The notes beneath the pieces are model-generated. The model was not told the DNA's origin and ran no database searches. It saw only the letters and a list, made by a program, of their open reading frames with translations. DNA of 17,058 nt from Rhizobiaceae bacterium UBA1291 (GTDB lineage Bacteria > Pseudomonadota > Alphaproteobacteria > Rhizobiales > Rhizobiaceae), in assembly GCA_002307905.1 (NCBI GenBank), contig DBUL01000189.1, positions 23,553 to 40,610 of the forward strand, read 5' to 3'. This document shows positions 8,003 through 14,758 of the stretch, in pieces. The number at the start of each line of letters is the position of its first letter. Position 1 is the first letter of the stretch. Both the position numbers and the translations under genes were made by a program.

Positions 8003-8145
8003 TGTCCGATAGCGCGTCAAAAAGACAACCGGAAAACAGGGCGGCCATTCCTTACTCGGCTTTTGATTTGATTAGTCCGGCCGTCATGGGCAGAGAGGCG
8101 GCGCAAATAGTTGCTGCTTTGGCGGGGCTCAGGAAAAAAGACTAA
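7990..8145 (+). CDS. Possible small protein (51 codons) divergent from the recombinase
   Basis: The open frame reads M-F-Y-G-V-S-D-S-A-S-K-R-Q and ends in A-A-Q-I-V-A-A-L-A-G-L-R-K-K-D, which looks like a short amphipathic helix with a basic tail. Two starts are possible: ATG at 7,990 and GTG at 8,002, and neither has a well-spaced ribosome binding site. If TACAAT at 7,975-7,980 is a -10 box, transcription would begin near 7,987-7,990 and the message from ATG would be nearly leaderless. It lies between the recombinase and the HUH-type gene on the strand of the latter. No family is recognised and it may not be translated. Confidence 0.3.
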   Translation: MFYGVSDSASKRQPENRAAIPYSAFDLISPAVMGREAAQIVAALAGLRKKD

Positions 8146-8181
8146 TTTGTTGCTCTTTTTTCTAGATTTCCCGTCCTCCCG

Positions 8182-8297
8182 TCGGATAGCGTCTCCTAAA
8201 TATCCGAACAACTCGGATCGCCGCCTGCCGACGTTCATACTCGGCAGGTTAAATCTAGGAAAATAAGCCTATGTAGGCCTCTGCTCGTGAGCAGGGG
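8182..8297. repeat. Cluster of consecutive short hairpins upstream of the HUH-type gene (candidate origin or structured leader)
   Basis: Inverted repeats follow one another here. TCGGATA (8,182-8,188) can pair with TATCCGA (8,201-8,207), and ATCCGA (8,202-8,207) can instead pair with TCGGAT (8,213-8,218). CCTGCCGA (8,224-8,231) and TCGGCAGG (8,241-8,248) are perfect arms around nine bases. GCCTA (8,267-8,271) and TAGGC (8,274-8,278) form a small hairpin. CTGCTC (8,281-8,286) and GAGCAG (8,289-8,294) are perfect, extendable to nine pairs with one G-T. The cluster ends about 30 bases before the start of the HUH-type protein. Such hairpins are typical of rolling-circle origins cut by HUH proteins, but a structured mRNA leader with alternative pairing would look the same. 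Confidence 0.5.
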
Positions 8298-8325
8298 CGG
8301 TTATATTGTATTGAATAGGAAGGAA

Positions 8326-9024
8326 ATGCGAAGCGACGTTAAATATAAAGAATCATATGCGAATTGGCTGGACAAGGTTATTTGGGATGAGGTCAAAAGG
8401 CACCGGAATGCTTACGAAGGTTGCGAAGCTTATCTAAGGGAAAACGCGTTCCTGGTGACATTTACCTTTGACCATAGGAAAATCACCGAAAAGCGCGAAG
8501 CGGCCAGCAAAGCTGGCCAACCAGCTCCCCAGATGGAGCTAGCGGAAGTTGGTAAACTCTATAATAAAGTATGCCGGTCGCTAATTGGGTCGAACTATTC
8601 GAGGCGACGAGATGATCAGCCCATGATGATCGCGGCTTTGGATGCGGAGGGAACGCGATATGGCTACCGGATCGAACGGCCAAGAAACCTGCATGTGCAT
8701 TCCATCTGGATTTTGCCGCGCGGTCAGGCAGTTAGGTTCGAAGAAGCGATTCAGCGGATTAGTGGCAGCCCGCATATGGAAGGGCTTGCATTTGATCAGA
8801 TCGATGTCCGAAAAATAGTATCTTATCGAACTAAGCCCGGAGAGCCGTCCGATGTGTGCAGCTATCTCGCCAAATTCCAAGGCATGAATACCGAACGCTG
8901 CTGGGTCGCGGAGGATCTACAGATTTTTCCACGGACAAGCAGCGACCAAGTCAGACCGTGGGCTCCTTCCATGGTCTATTCGCAGCGCCTCCAGCTGGAA
9001 GCGGCGTCGGAATCGCCGCTGTAG
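8326..9024 (+). CDS. Putative HUH-type single-strand endonuclease (Rep-like), family not recognised
   Basis: This 232-residue protein shows three motifs in the order and spacing of rolling-circle Rep/HUH nucleases: motif 1 F-L-V-T-F-T-F at residues 42-48, motif 2 N-L-H-V-H-S-I-W-I with H123 and H125 flanking a hydrophobic residue, and motif 3 C-S-Y-L-A-K-F with Y180 and K183. In known HUH enzymes the histidines hold the metal and the tyrosine attacks DNA to start replication or transposition; the assignment here rests on these motifs only. Only one candidate catalytic tyrosine is seen in motif 3. No helicase domain follows. ATG at 8,326 is preferred over the upstream GTG (8,287) because AGGAAGG lies at 8,317-8,323. 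The gene is AT-rich at its start (22 GC of 60 at 8,341-8,400), unlike the host. It lies beyond a hairpin cluster and near a resolvase, which suggests a small replicon or phage-like element. A regulator with chance motifs remains possible. Confidence 0.6.
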   Translation: MRSDVKYKESYANWLDKVIWDEVKRHRNAYEGCEAYLRENAFLVTFTFDHRKITEKREAASKAGQPAPQMELAEVGKLYNKVCRSLIGSNYSRRRDDQPMMIAALDAEGTRYGYRIERPRNLHVHSIWILPRGQAVRFEEAIQRISGSPHMEGLAFDQIDVRKIVSYRTKPGEPSDVCSYLAKFQGMNTERCWVAEDLQIFPRTSSDQVRPWAPSMVYSQRLQLEAASESPL

Positions 9025-9042
9025 CAATTGCCAAGCGAGCCT

Positions 9043-9080
9043 AAGCGTTCTGAAGTGGCAGAGCGCTTCTCGCACTTTTT
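9043..9080 (+). terminator. Hairpin terminator after the HUH-type gene
   Basis: AAGCGTTCTG (9,043-9,052) pairs with CAGAGCGCTT (9,059-9,068) over ten positions with a single G-T pair, around a six-base loop. A run of five T follows at 9,076-9,080. The hairpin starts 19 bases after the stop codon of the HUH-type gene. The T run is a few bases further from the stem than ideal. Confidence 0.5.
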
Positions 9081-9339
9081 CCACGTCTCTGGATTATCAC
9101 CGCTCCCACCACGGCAATCCTCGTTCAGTTGAGCTTACTGCTCGACGAGATCCGGAACCGATACATATCGCTGATCGAAGCCCTCGTGCAACATTATCGG
9201 CGGTCCCAATGGGTCGGACAAGTCTTCTGCTTATGCCAACCTGTAGCTCGACGGCGTCTGGATCAATGCCGATGAGATCCCCGAGGGTTAGCATGTAGCA
9301 GTGACGGCAGATCGGCTGCAATGCAGGCAGGCTTCGTCG
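9081..9339. other. Intergenic stretch with no supported gene
   Basis: This stretch lies between the terminator of the HUH-type gene and the 3' end of the minus-strand gene at 9,340. Short open frames exist on both strands (for example minus 9,321-9,097, starting M-Q-P-I-C-R-H-C-Y-M-L-T-L-G-D-L), but none has a ribosome binding site or a recognisable domain. It may be decayed coding sequence. No hairpin with a T run for the minus-strand gene was found. Confidence 0.4.
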
Positions 9340-9975
9340 TCAGGAAGCGTTAGCTGTTACGATCCTGAGCGCTTCGCTGATGGCAACCTTGAAAGTAATG
9401 GCTGCCACAGACTCACGATCTTCTTCTCTCTGAACCCTCGCCAATCTGTCGACACTCCTCACCAAGACGCGAGTAGGACTGTCTTCATTCACCATGATCT
9501 GAGGCGTTTGTTCGCCGCAGGTTTTCAGGATGAGTCGGCTGTATTCGAGCCACAGGGTATCCATCTGGGCCTTGAGGGTCGCCTCCACCACGCCCGGGTG
9601 ATTCTTCACCGCGGTCTCCGTCCATAGGCCCAGGTAGATATCGATCACCTCACGTGCCTCGTTTTCTGGGATGTCGGTTGTCATGACAGCGGTGGCGACG
9701 ATAGCCGCGCAGAACGCGTCGATTTCCAACACCATCAGTGGTCCGAAGCCTTGGTACTGTTCGCGTATCCTGTCGGTGATCTGGTCGGTCAGCTCAAGTA
9801 GCGACTGAATAAACTCCAGCTTCACCGATCTCAAGCGGTCGATCCGTGCGTTCAGTTCCATTCCTTTCATGACAGAATCAACACCGAGCTCAGATCGCAG
9901 CTTGTCTACCGACAGCCGCAGCTCGGCATGCGGATCACTTACTTCCGGCTTCTTTTTCCTGAAAAACGAGAACAC
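9340..9975 (-). CDS. Unknown mainly helical protein with an F-x-F-F-R-K-K-K start
   Basis: I do not recognise this 211-residue protein. The start is taken as GTG at 9,975, just after GGAGGGAAGG on the minus strand, giving an N terminus of M-F-S-F-F-R-K-K-K-P-E; the longer frame to 10,008 has no better site. It appears helical throughout, with charged coiled-coil-like stretches (E-L-N-A-R-I-D-R-L-R-S-V) and one hydrophobic segment in the middle (A-F-C-A-A-I-V-A-T-A-V-M). No signal peptide or nuclease, kinase or metal-binding motif is visible. The short hydrophobic-basic N terminus could touch a membrane. It lies 105 bases downstream of the YccF gene on the same strand, so the two may be cotranscribed. 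Confidence 0.7.
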   Translation of the reverse strand: MFSFFRKKKPEVSDPHAELRLSVDKLRSELGVDSVMKGMELNARIDRLRSVKLEFIQSLLELTDQITDRIREQYQGFGPLMVLEIDAFCAAIVATAVMTTDIPENEAREVIDIYLGLWTETAVKNHPGVVEATLKAQMDTLWLEYSRLILKTCGEQTPQIMVNEDSPTRVLVRSVDRLARVQREEDRESVAAITFKVAISEALRIVTANAS

Positions 9976-10080
9976 TACCTTCCCTCCACGATCGACCAGT
10001 GATTGCATAGAAATTGCAAATGTTCCAGTGGCCTACCCCTTCGGAGTGATCCGCAAAGAAGTCTCTTGCTTGCTAGTTTA

Positions 10081-10563
10081 CTATGCGGCGATTGACGTAC
10101 CGCGAATTTCGTCCAGCTTCTTTTGCGCGTTGCGCTGACGAACCTCATTCGCTAGTTCAATCGAGACTACCCGGCGGCCTACTGGCCAGAACGAAAGACC
10201 CGCAATTTTAAAGGACTGGATGCCGAAAGGTATCCCGATAATCGTAATGCACGCCAATACACCAGCGAACAGGTAGCCCAAGAACAGCATAATGCCGGCC
10301 GTGCATGCCCACAGGACGTTCACGATGAAACCGATAGTGCCGGTCATTGCTGTTGTGGCACTAAGCTCCTTCTGGTCGATTTCTCGGACGTGGATCACGT
10401 CCTTACCGAATGGGAAGGCAGAGAGCTTTGCCATCTCGTATGATGCGCGTGTCAAAGGCAGACCCACGATGGTAATAGCTGCGAGCAGCCCGAAAAACAG
10501 CCACATAAGAGCGAGCCACCACCCGCCGACCAAGAACCAAATAACATTCCCGAAAAATCTCAT
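10081..10563 (-). CDS. yccF: YccF family inner membrane protein
   Basis: This 160-residue protein matches the YccF family, whose proteins carry two copies of a short membrane domain and have no firmly established function. The first copy has N-V-I-W-F-L-V-G-G-W-W-L-A-L with T-I-V-G-L-P; the second has N-V-L-W-A-C-T-A-G with T-I-I-G-I-P-F-G, and F-W-P-V-G-R follows. Hydrophobic stretches at about residues 4-38 and 76-112 should place it in the inner membrane. Length agrees with the E. coli protein (about 148 residues), with a charged C-terminal extension here. ATG at 10,563 follows a strong ribosome binding site (GGAGGGG). It is transcribed away from the XRE gene, with the 105-base gap between them as a shared control region. 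Confidence 0.85.
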   Translation of the reverse strand: MRFFGNVIWFLVGGWWLALMWLFFGLLAAITIVGLPLTRASYEMAKLSAFPFGKDVIHVREIDQKELSATTAMTGTIGFIVNVLWACTAGIMLFLGYLFAGVLACITIIGIPFGIQSFKIAGLSFWPVGRRVVSIELANEVRQRNAQKKLDEIRGTSIAA

Positions 10564-10588
10564 GCCTTCCCCTCCTTCAATCTGACTC

Positions 10589-10600
10589 GTAGTAAACTAC
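10589..10600. promoter_or_regulatory. Candidate operator between yccF and the XRE regulator
   Basis: GTAGT (10,589-10,593) and ACTAC (10,596-10,600) form a perfect short palindrome around AA in the divergent gap, close to the yccF start. A looser CTAC/GTAG pair overlaps it to the right. XRE regulators often bind such short palindromes in their own divergent promoter regions. The core TAGTAAACTA also occurs, inverted, at 10,074-10,083 at the other end of yccF. No direct evidence of binding. Confidence 0.3.
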
Positions 10601-10668
10601 CAGTTTCTGTAGCTAAACAGTATTCTAGCCATGTTCCATTACCTTGCGTTTCCGTCAACTGTCGGTGG

Positions 10669-11007
10669 ATGGCAACCTCGCATGATATCGGCCTTGCGGT
10701 GAAAGAAATCCGCAAGGCAAAGGGTATGACCCAAGTCGAATTGGCAGAAGCGACAGGTCGATCGACCGACGCCATATCTCAGATTGAGCGGGGCGTGAGC
10801 GTCCCTTCAGTGGATACGCTGGTCTCGCTGGCGAAGGCTCTCTCCACGTCTGTCGACCAACTTCTGGTGATTGACGCAAGTGTGCCGAGAGCGAGGTACG
10901 CTCGTCTTGCAAAGGCTTATGCACTTCTGTCGGCGCTGTCCGATGCGGAACTCGAAATAGCGATTCGGCAGATTTCCGCATTTCGGCACGCAAATAGCGA
11001 CCGCTAG
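10669..11007 (+). CDS. XRE family transcriptional regulator
   Basis: This 112-residue protein has a Cro/CI-type helix-turn-helix over residues 7-62: I-G-L-A-V-K-E-I-R-K-A-K-G-M-T-Q, then L-A-E-A-T-G-R-S-T-D-A-I-S-Q-I-E-R-G, then P-S-V-D-T-L-V-S-L-A-K-A-L. The remaining 50 residues are helical and could mediate dimer formation. The ribosome binding site before ATG 10,669 is weak (GTCGGTGG). It is divergent from yccF and its last bases overlap the convergent DUF6641-like gene by four. As a single-domain regulator in an island it may control yccF, itself or island functions; a partner toxin was looked for but not recognised. Confidence 0.88.
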   Translation: MATSHDIGLAVKEIRKAKGMTQVELAEATGRSTDAISQIERGVSVPSVDTLVSLAKALSTSVDQLLVIDASVPRARYARLAKAYALLSALSDAELEIAIRQISAFRHANSDR

Positions 11008-11384
11008 GTAGAACTGCTGCGAGTCCGCAAGCGATCCCTTATTGCTGCGGCTGCCGCCTCGAGCTTCTGGTCGAACTTGGCGGCCTCCACGTCAATTAGG
11101 GCGGCCCTCAGAAAAGCTATTGCCTCTTTTCTGTCAGTGCAGGACACGGCGAACTTGCCTTTGGCTAGCTCCAGCTCGGCTTTCCCATATCGCAAACTGA
11201 TCGCGACGCGGCCACCGTCGATTTCTCTGAACCAGCGCCCTCGGCGCGACTTGCTCGGATTGCCTTCGGAAAGCATGTCGATCTGCCTGCTGATGTTGGC
11301 GGCTAGACGCTGGCGTCGGGCCCGTACAGGGTCGTCCGGTTTACGCGGAATTGCGGACAGAAGGGTAAACTCGTCAAAGCTCAT
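11004..11384 (-). CDS. DUF6641-like protein
   Basis: The 126-residue product resembles DUF6641 proteins found in mobile regions of proteobacteria: a short N terminus with A-R-R-Q-R-L-A-A-N-I-S-R-Q-I, a central W-F-R-E-I-D-G-G-R-V-A-I-S-L-R-Y-G followed by E-L-A-K-G-K, and a helical end. No function is known to me for the family and no catalytic motif is seen. ATG at 11,384 follows GAGGTGATC, a strong ribosome binding site. It runs toward the XRE gene and overlaps its end by four bases. The family call is from memory of the conserved Y-G-x-x-x-x-E-L-A-K-G-K block and should be treated as moderately sure. Confidence 0.65.
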   Translation of the reverse strand: MSFDEFTLLSAIPRKPDDPVRARRQRLAANISRQIDMLSEGNPSKSRRGRWFREIDGGRVAISLRYGKAELELAKGKFAVSCTDRKEAIAFLRAALIDVEAAKFDQKLEAAAAAIRDRLRTRSSST

Positions 11385-11493
11385 GGATCACCTCACTGTC
11401 GGGACTGTCCGATAACTCACCTATGAGGGCAACGAAGATGTTGTCTCGGCTTCTGATCTCCTTGATCGGAACTGTGAGAGCGGAGGTGACGAG

Positions 11494-11964
11494 ATGATCG
11501 CTGTGTTGAGGCCGGCTGGAGTGCAAGACATTGCTTGGGTTCACGACCTTATCTCAACGGTATGGACGGAGACCTATGGTCCCTATGTCTCTTCGGCGAC
11601 ACTGTCGCGAGTGACAGATGATGATGCGGTCCGATGCCATATCGCGTTGACGATTGATGGCATGATCATCGCTGAATCGCAGGGCAAGATTGTTGGCGTG
11701 GTAAGCGAGAACGACGGCTGGATATCCGGGTGGTTCGTTTCGGCTCGATACAGACGGGTCGGAGTCGGATCCATGTTGCTTCACAGCGCTGAAATGCGGG
11801 GAGGTGGCTGCATGGAGATTCACGCATTCAATCTGACGGCATTGATGATTGCTCATAGGCGGGGATGGCAACTCGAAGCGACATTTCAGGATGACGTTTG
11901 GGGAACCCAACTGACAGCGCACGCTATGGCCTTGAAAGTGCGAACAATAGAACGGCGAAATTAA
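11494..11964 (+). CDS. GNAT family N-acetyltransferase
   Basis: The 156-residue protein has the GNAT fold signature: beta strands leading to W-F-V-S-A-R-Y-R-R-V-G-V-G-S-M-L-L, in which R87-x-x-G90-x-G92 is the acetyl-CoA pyrophosphate loop, followed by M-E-I-H-A-F-N-L-T-A-L and A-H-R-R-G-W for the second half of the site. It transfers an acetyl group to an unidentified amine. ATG at 11,494 follows GGAGGTGA at good spacing. It is the last gene of the island: its stop codon lies about 18 bases before the comM junction. The remaining comM frame overlaps its last 67 bases in another frame. Confidence 0.85.
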   Translation: MIAVLRPAGVQDIAWVHDLISTVWTETYGPYVSSATLSRVTDDDAVRCHIALTIDGMIIAESQGKIVGVVSENDGWISGWFVSARYRRVGVGSMLLHSAEMRGGGCMEIHAFNLTALMIAHRRGWQLEATFQDDVWGTQLTAHAMALKVRTIERRN

Positions 11965-13418
11965 TCCACCTCATAATCCACATCGTCGGGCTGCCCGACA
12001 AGGCGGTGGCAGAGAGCCGCGAACGGGTGCAGGCGGCCCTGCACGCTTCGGGTCTGGCGCTGCCACCCAAGAAGGTGACGGTCAATCTGGCGCCCGCCGA
12101 CCTGCCCAAGGAGGGTTCGCATTTCGATCTGCCGATCGCGCTCGGACTGATGGCGGCGCTTGGTGCGATCCCCGGCGATGCGCTTTCGGACTATGTGGTG
12201 ATCGGCGAACTCAATCTCGACGGGACGATCGCCAATGTCGCAGGCGCCCTGCCGGCTGCGATCGGCGCGAACGCGCTCGGCAAGGGGCTAATCTGCCCGG
12301 CCGACTGCGGGGCGGAGGCTGCCTGGGCCGGCGCCGATATCGATATCCTGGCACCGCGTAGCCTGATCGCGCTCGCCAACCACTTTCGCGGCACCCAGGT
12401 ATTGACAAGGCCCGAGCCGGCGGTTCGCGCGCTGCCGTCCAACCTGCCGGATCTTGCCGACATCAAGGGCCAGGAAAGCGCCAAGCGGGCGCTGGAGGTC
12501 GCGGCCGCTGGCGGGCACAATCTGCTGATGGTCGGGCCGCCGGGTTCCGGAAAGTCGATGCTGGCTGCGCGTCTCCCGTCGATCCTGCCGCCGCTTTCGG
12601 CCGCCGAACTGCTGGAGGTTTCGATGATCCATTCGGTCGCCGGCCAGCTCTCGGGCGGGAAGCTGTCCGATCGCCGGCCGTTCCGCACGCCGCACCATTC
12701 GGCGACCATGGCTGCCCTTGTTGGCGGCGGTCTGCGTGCCCGGCCGGGCGAGGCATCGCTTGCCCATCGCGGCGTGCTGTTCCTCGATGAACTGCCGGAA
12801 TTTGCGCCCCCGGCGCTTGACGCGCTCCGCCAGCCATTGGAGACCGGAGAATGTATCATCGCGCGCGCCAATCACCGGGTGTCCTATCCCGCCGAGTTCC
12901 AGCTGGTGGCGGCGATGAATCCGTGCCGCTGCGGCATGGCCGGCGAGCCGGGGCATACCTGCGCGCGCGGGCCCCGCTGCGTTTCCGATTATCAGGGGCG
13001 GATCTCCGGGCCGTTGATGGACCGCATCGACATCCGCATCGACGTACCGGCGGTCTCGGCCGCCGATCTCATCCGGCCGATGGCGGCGGAGAAAAGCGCC
13101 GATGTGGCGCGCCGGGTAGCGATCGCCCGCGACATGCAGCGTGAGCGGTTCGAGGCGGCGGGAATCGGCGGCGTGACGACCAATGCTCGCTGCTCGACAG
13201 CGCTGATTGAGAAGCTCGCCGAGCCCGACACTGCCGGCCTGCAGTTGCTGCGCGACGCGGCTGACAAGTTCAAGTTTTCCGCCCGCGGCTATCACCGGGT
13301 GCTGAAGGTGGCGCGCACGCTCGCCGACCTGGATGGGGCAGCCCTGCTCGGACGCATTCATCTGGCCGAAGCGATTTCCTACCGCATCGCCTCGGAGCGG
13401 CTGTCGGCAGCGGCGTAG
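11898..13418 (+). CDS. comM: ComM/YifB Mg-chelatase-like AAA+ ATPase, 5' end replaced at the island junction
   Basis: ComM is a AAA+ helicase that promotes branch migration during natural transformation. The frame has a Lon-protease-like N-terminal domain starting at I-V-G-L-P-D-K, a Walker A G-P-P-G-S-G-K-S (residues 213-220 of this frame), a Walker B V-L-F-L-D-E (293-298), the Cys cluster N-P-C-R-C-G, and a C-terminal Mg-chelatase domain ending A-E-A-I-S-Y-R. From the junction to the stop it has 478 residues, against about 510 normally, so about 32 native residues are missing. The listed start is TTG 11,898 inside the acetyltransferase gene, with AGGA at 11,888-11,891; it would replace the lost N terminus by 28 unrelated residues. 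The next in-frame start, GTG 12,006, would lose more of the domain. No native promoter remains, so it is probably a disrupted gene, though a chimeric product is possible. Confidence 0.85.
   Translation: MGNPTDSARYGLESANNRTAKLIHLIIHIVGLPDKAVAESRERVQAALHASGLALPPKKVTVNLAPADLPKEGSHFDLPIALGLMAALGAIPGDALSDYVVIGELNLDGTIANVAGALPAAIGANALGKGLICPADCGAEAAWAGADIDILAPRSLIALANHFRGTQVLTRPEPAVRALPSNLPDLADIKGQESAKRALEVAAAGGHNLLMVGPPGSGKSMLAARLPSILPPLSAAELLEVSMIHSVAGQLSGGKLSDRRPFRTPHHSATMAALVGGGLRARPGEASLAHRGVLFLDELPEFAPPALDALRQPLETGECIIARANHRVSYPAEFQLVAAMNPCRCGMAGEPGHTCARGPRCVSDYQGRISGPLMDRIDIRIDVPAVSAADLIRPMAAEKSADVARRVAIARDMQRERFEAAGIGGVTTNARCSTALIEKLAEPDTAGLQLLRDAADKFKFSARGYHRVLKVARTLADLDGAALLGRIHLAEAISYRIASERLSAAA
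11965..11995. other. Right island-chromosome junction inside comM (candidate attR)
   Basis: From about 11,982 the sequence reads I-V-G-L-P-D-K-A-V-A-E-S-R-E-R-V in the comM frame, a block near residue 33 of full-length proteins. Directly to the left the frame reads L-I-H-L-I-I-H, unlike the conserved start of comM, and base composition drops. The crossover therefore lies within or just before ATCGTC (11,982-11,987). Serine integrases leave only a short shared core, so the exact point needs the intact site of a related strain. Confidence 0.75.
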
Positions 13419-13606
13419 CGAAGGGGTGTCGCGCCCAGGAAGCGTAAGGTCGCGCCGCCAAGTTGGGAAGGTGGCCGGCTGGACGGTGGAGCGTGAGGGG
13501 AAAGGCAATGCAAAAAGTGGCGAGCGTCGCATGCGCTTGATGCAACCGGCTGCGCAAGAGGCTTGCCGTTTCGCGGTCCGGCCATGTATCGGGCCGGAAA
13601 GTCGAT

Positions 13607-13625
13607 GGGGCGCCGTCGGCGCCCC
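13607..13625. terminator. GC-rich hairpin between comM and cysK
   Basis: GGGGCGCC (13,607-13,614) and GGCGCCCC (13,618-13,625) are perfect arms around GTC, between the convergent ends of comM and cysK and 31 bases past the cysK stop. Neither side has a long T run; on the minus strand a short ACTTTCC follows. It probably ends the cysK transcript and may serve both genes. Confidence 0.5.
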
Positions 13626-13655
13626 CTTGCGGATGAATGCAGCGTACAGCGCGGC

Positions 13656-14624
<969 letters not shown>

Positions 14625-14758
14625 GGTGGATCTCCCTTTTGATCTGATTTGACGGCACAATAAGGCGAAAGCCGGCTGCTCGCCAGAACCCTTCGCCTAG
14701 GCGCGCACGTTTGATTGGAAAAATAGCGCCCCCGGCGCCAGTGGTTGCGAAATTTTGT

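Noticed and set aside
9097..9321. Minus-strand frame beginning M-Q-P-I-C-R-H-C-Y as a small zinc-binding protein
   Set aside because: Only one Cys pair-like motif, no second pair, no ribosome binding site, and unlikely composition after residue 50.
11405..11413. TGTCCGATA near 11,405 as a second copy of the half-site at 8,003-8,011
   Set aside because: A nine-base match without inverted partner or flanking similarity; it is not near a recombinase gene.
12288..13532. Long open frames antisense to comM (up to 414 codons), and similar ones opposite cysK (13,884-14,642) and prfC (16,256-17,002)
   Set aside because: GC-rich coding DNA commonly leaves such shadow frames open; the sense frames carry well-known conserved domains and the antisense products resemble nothing.
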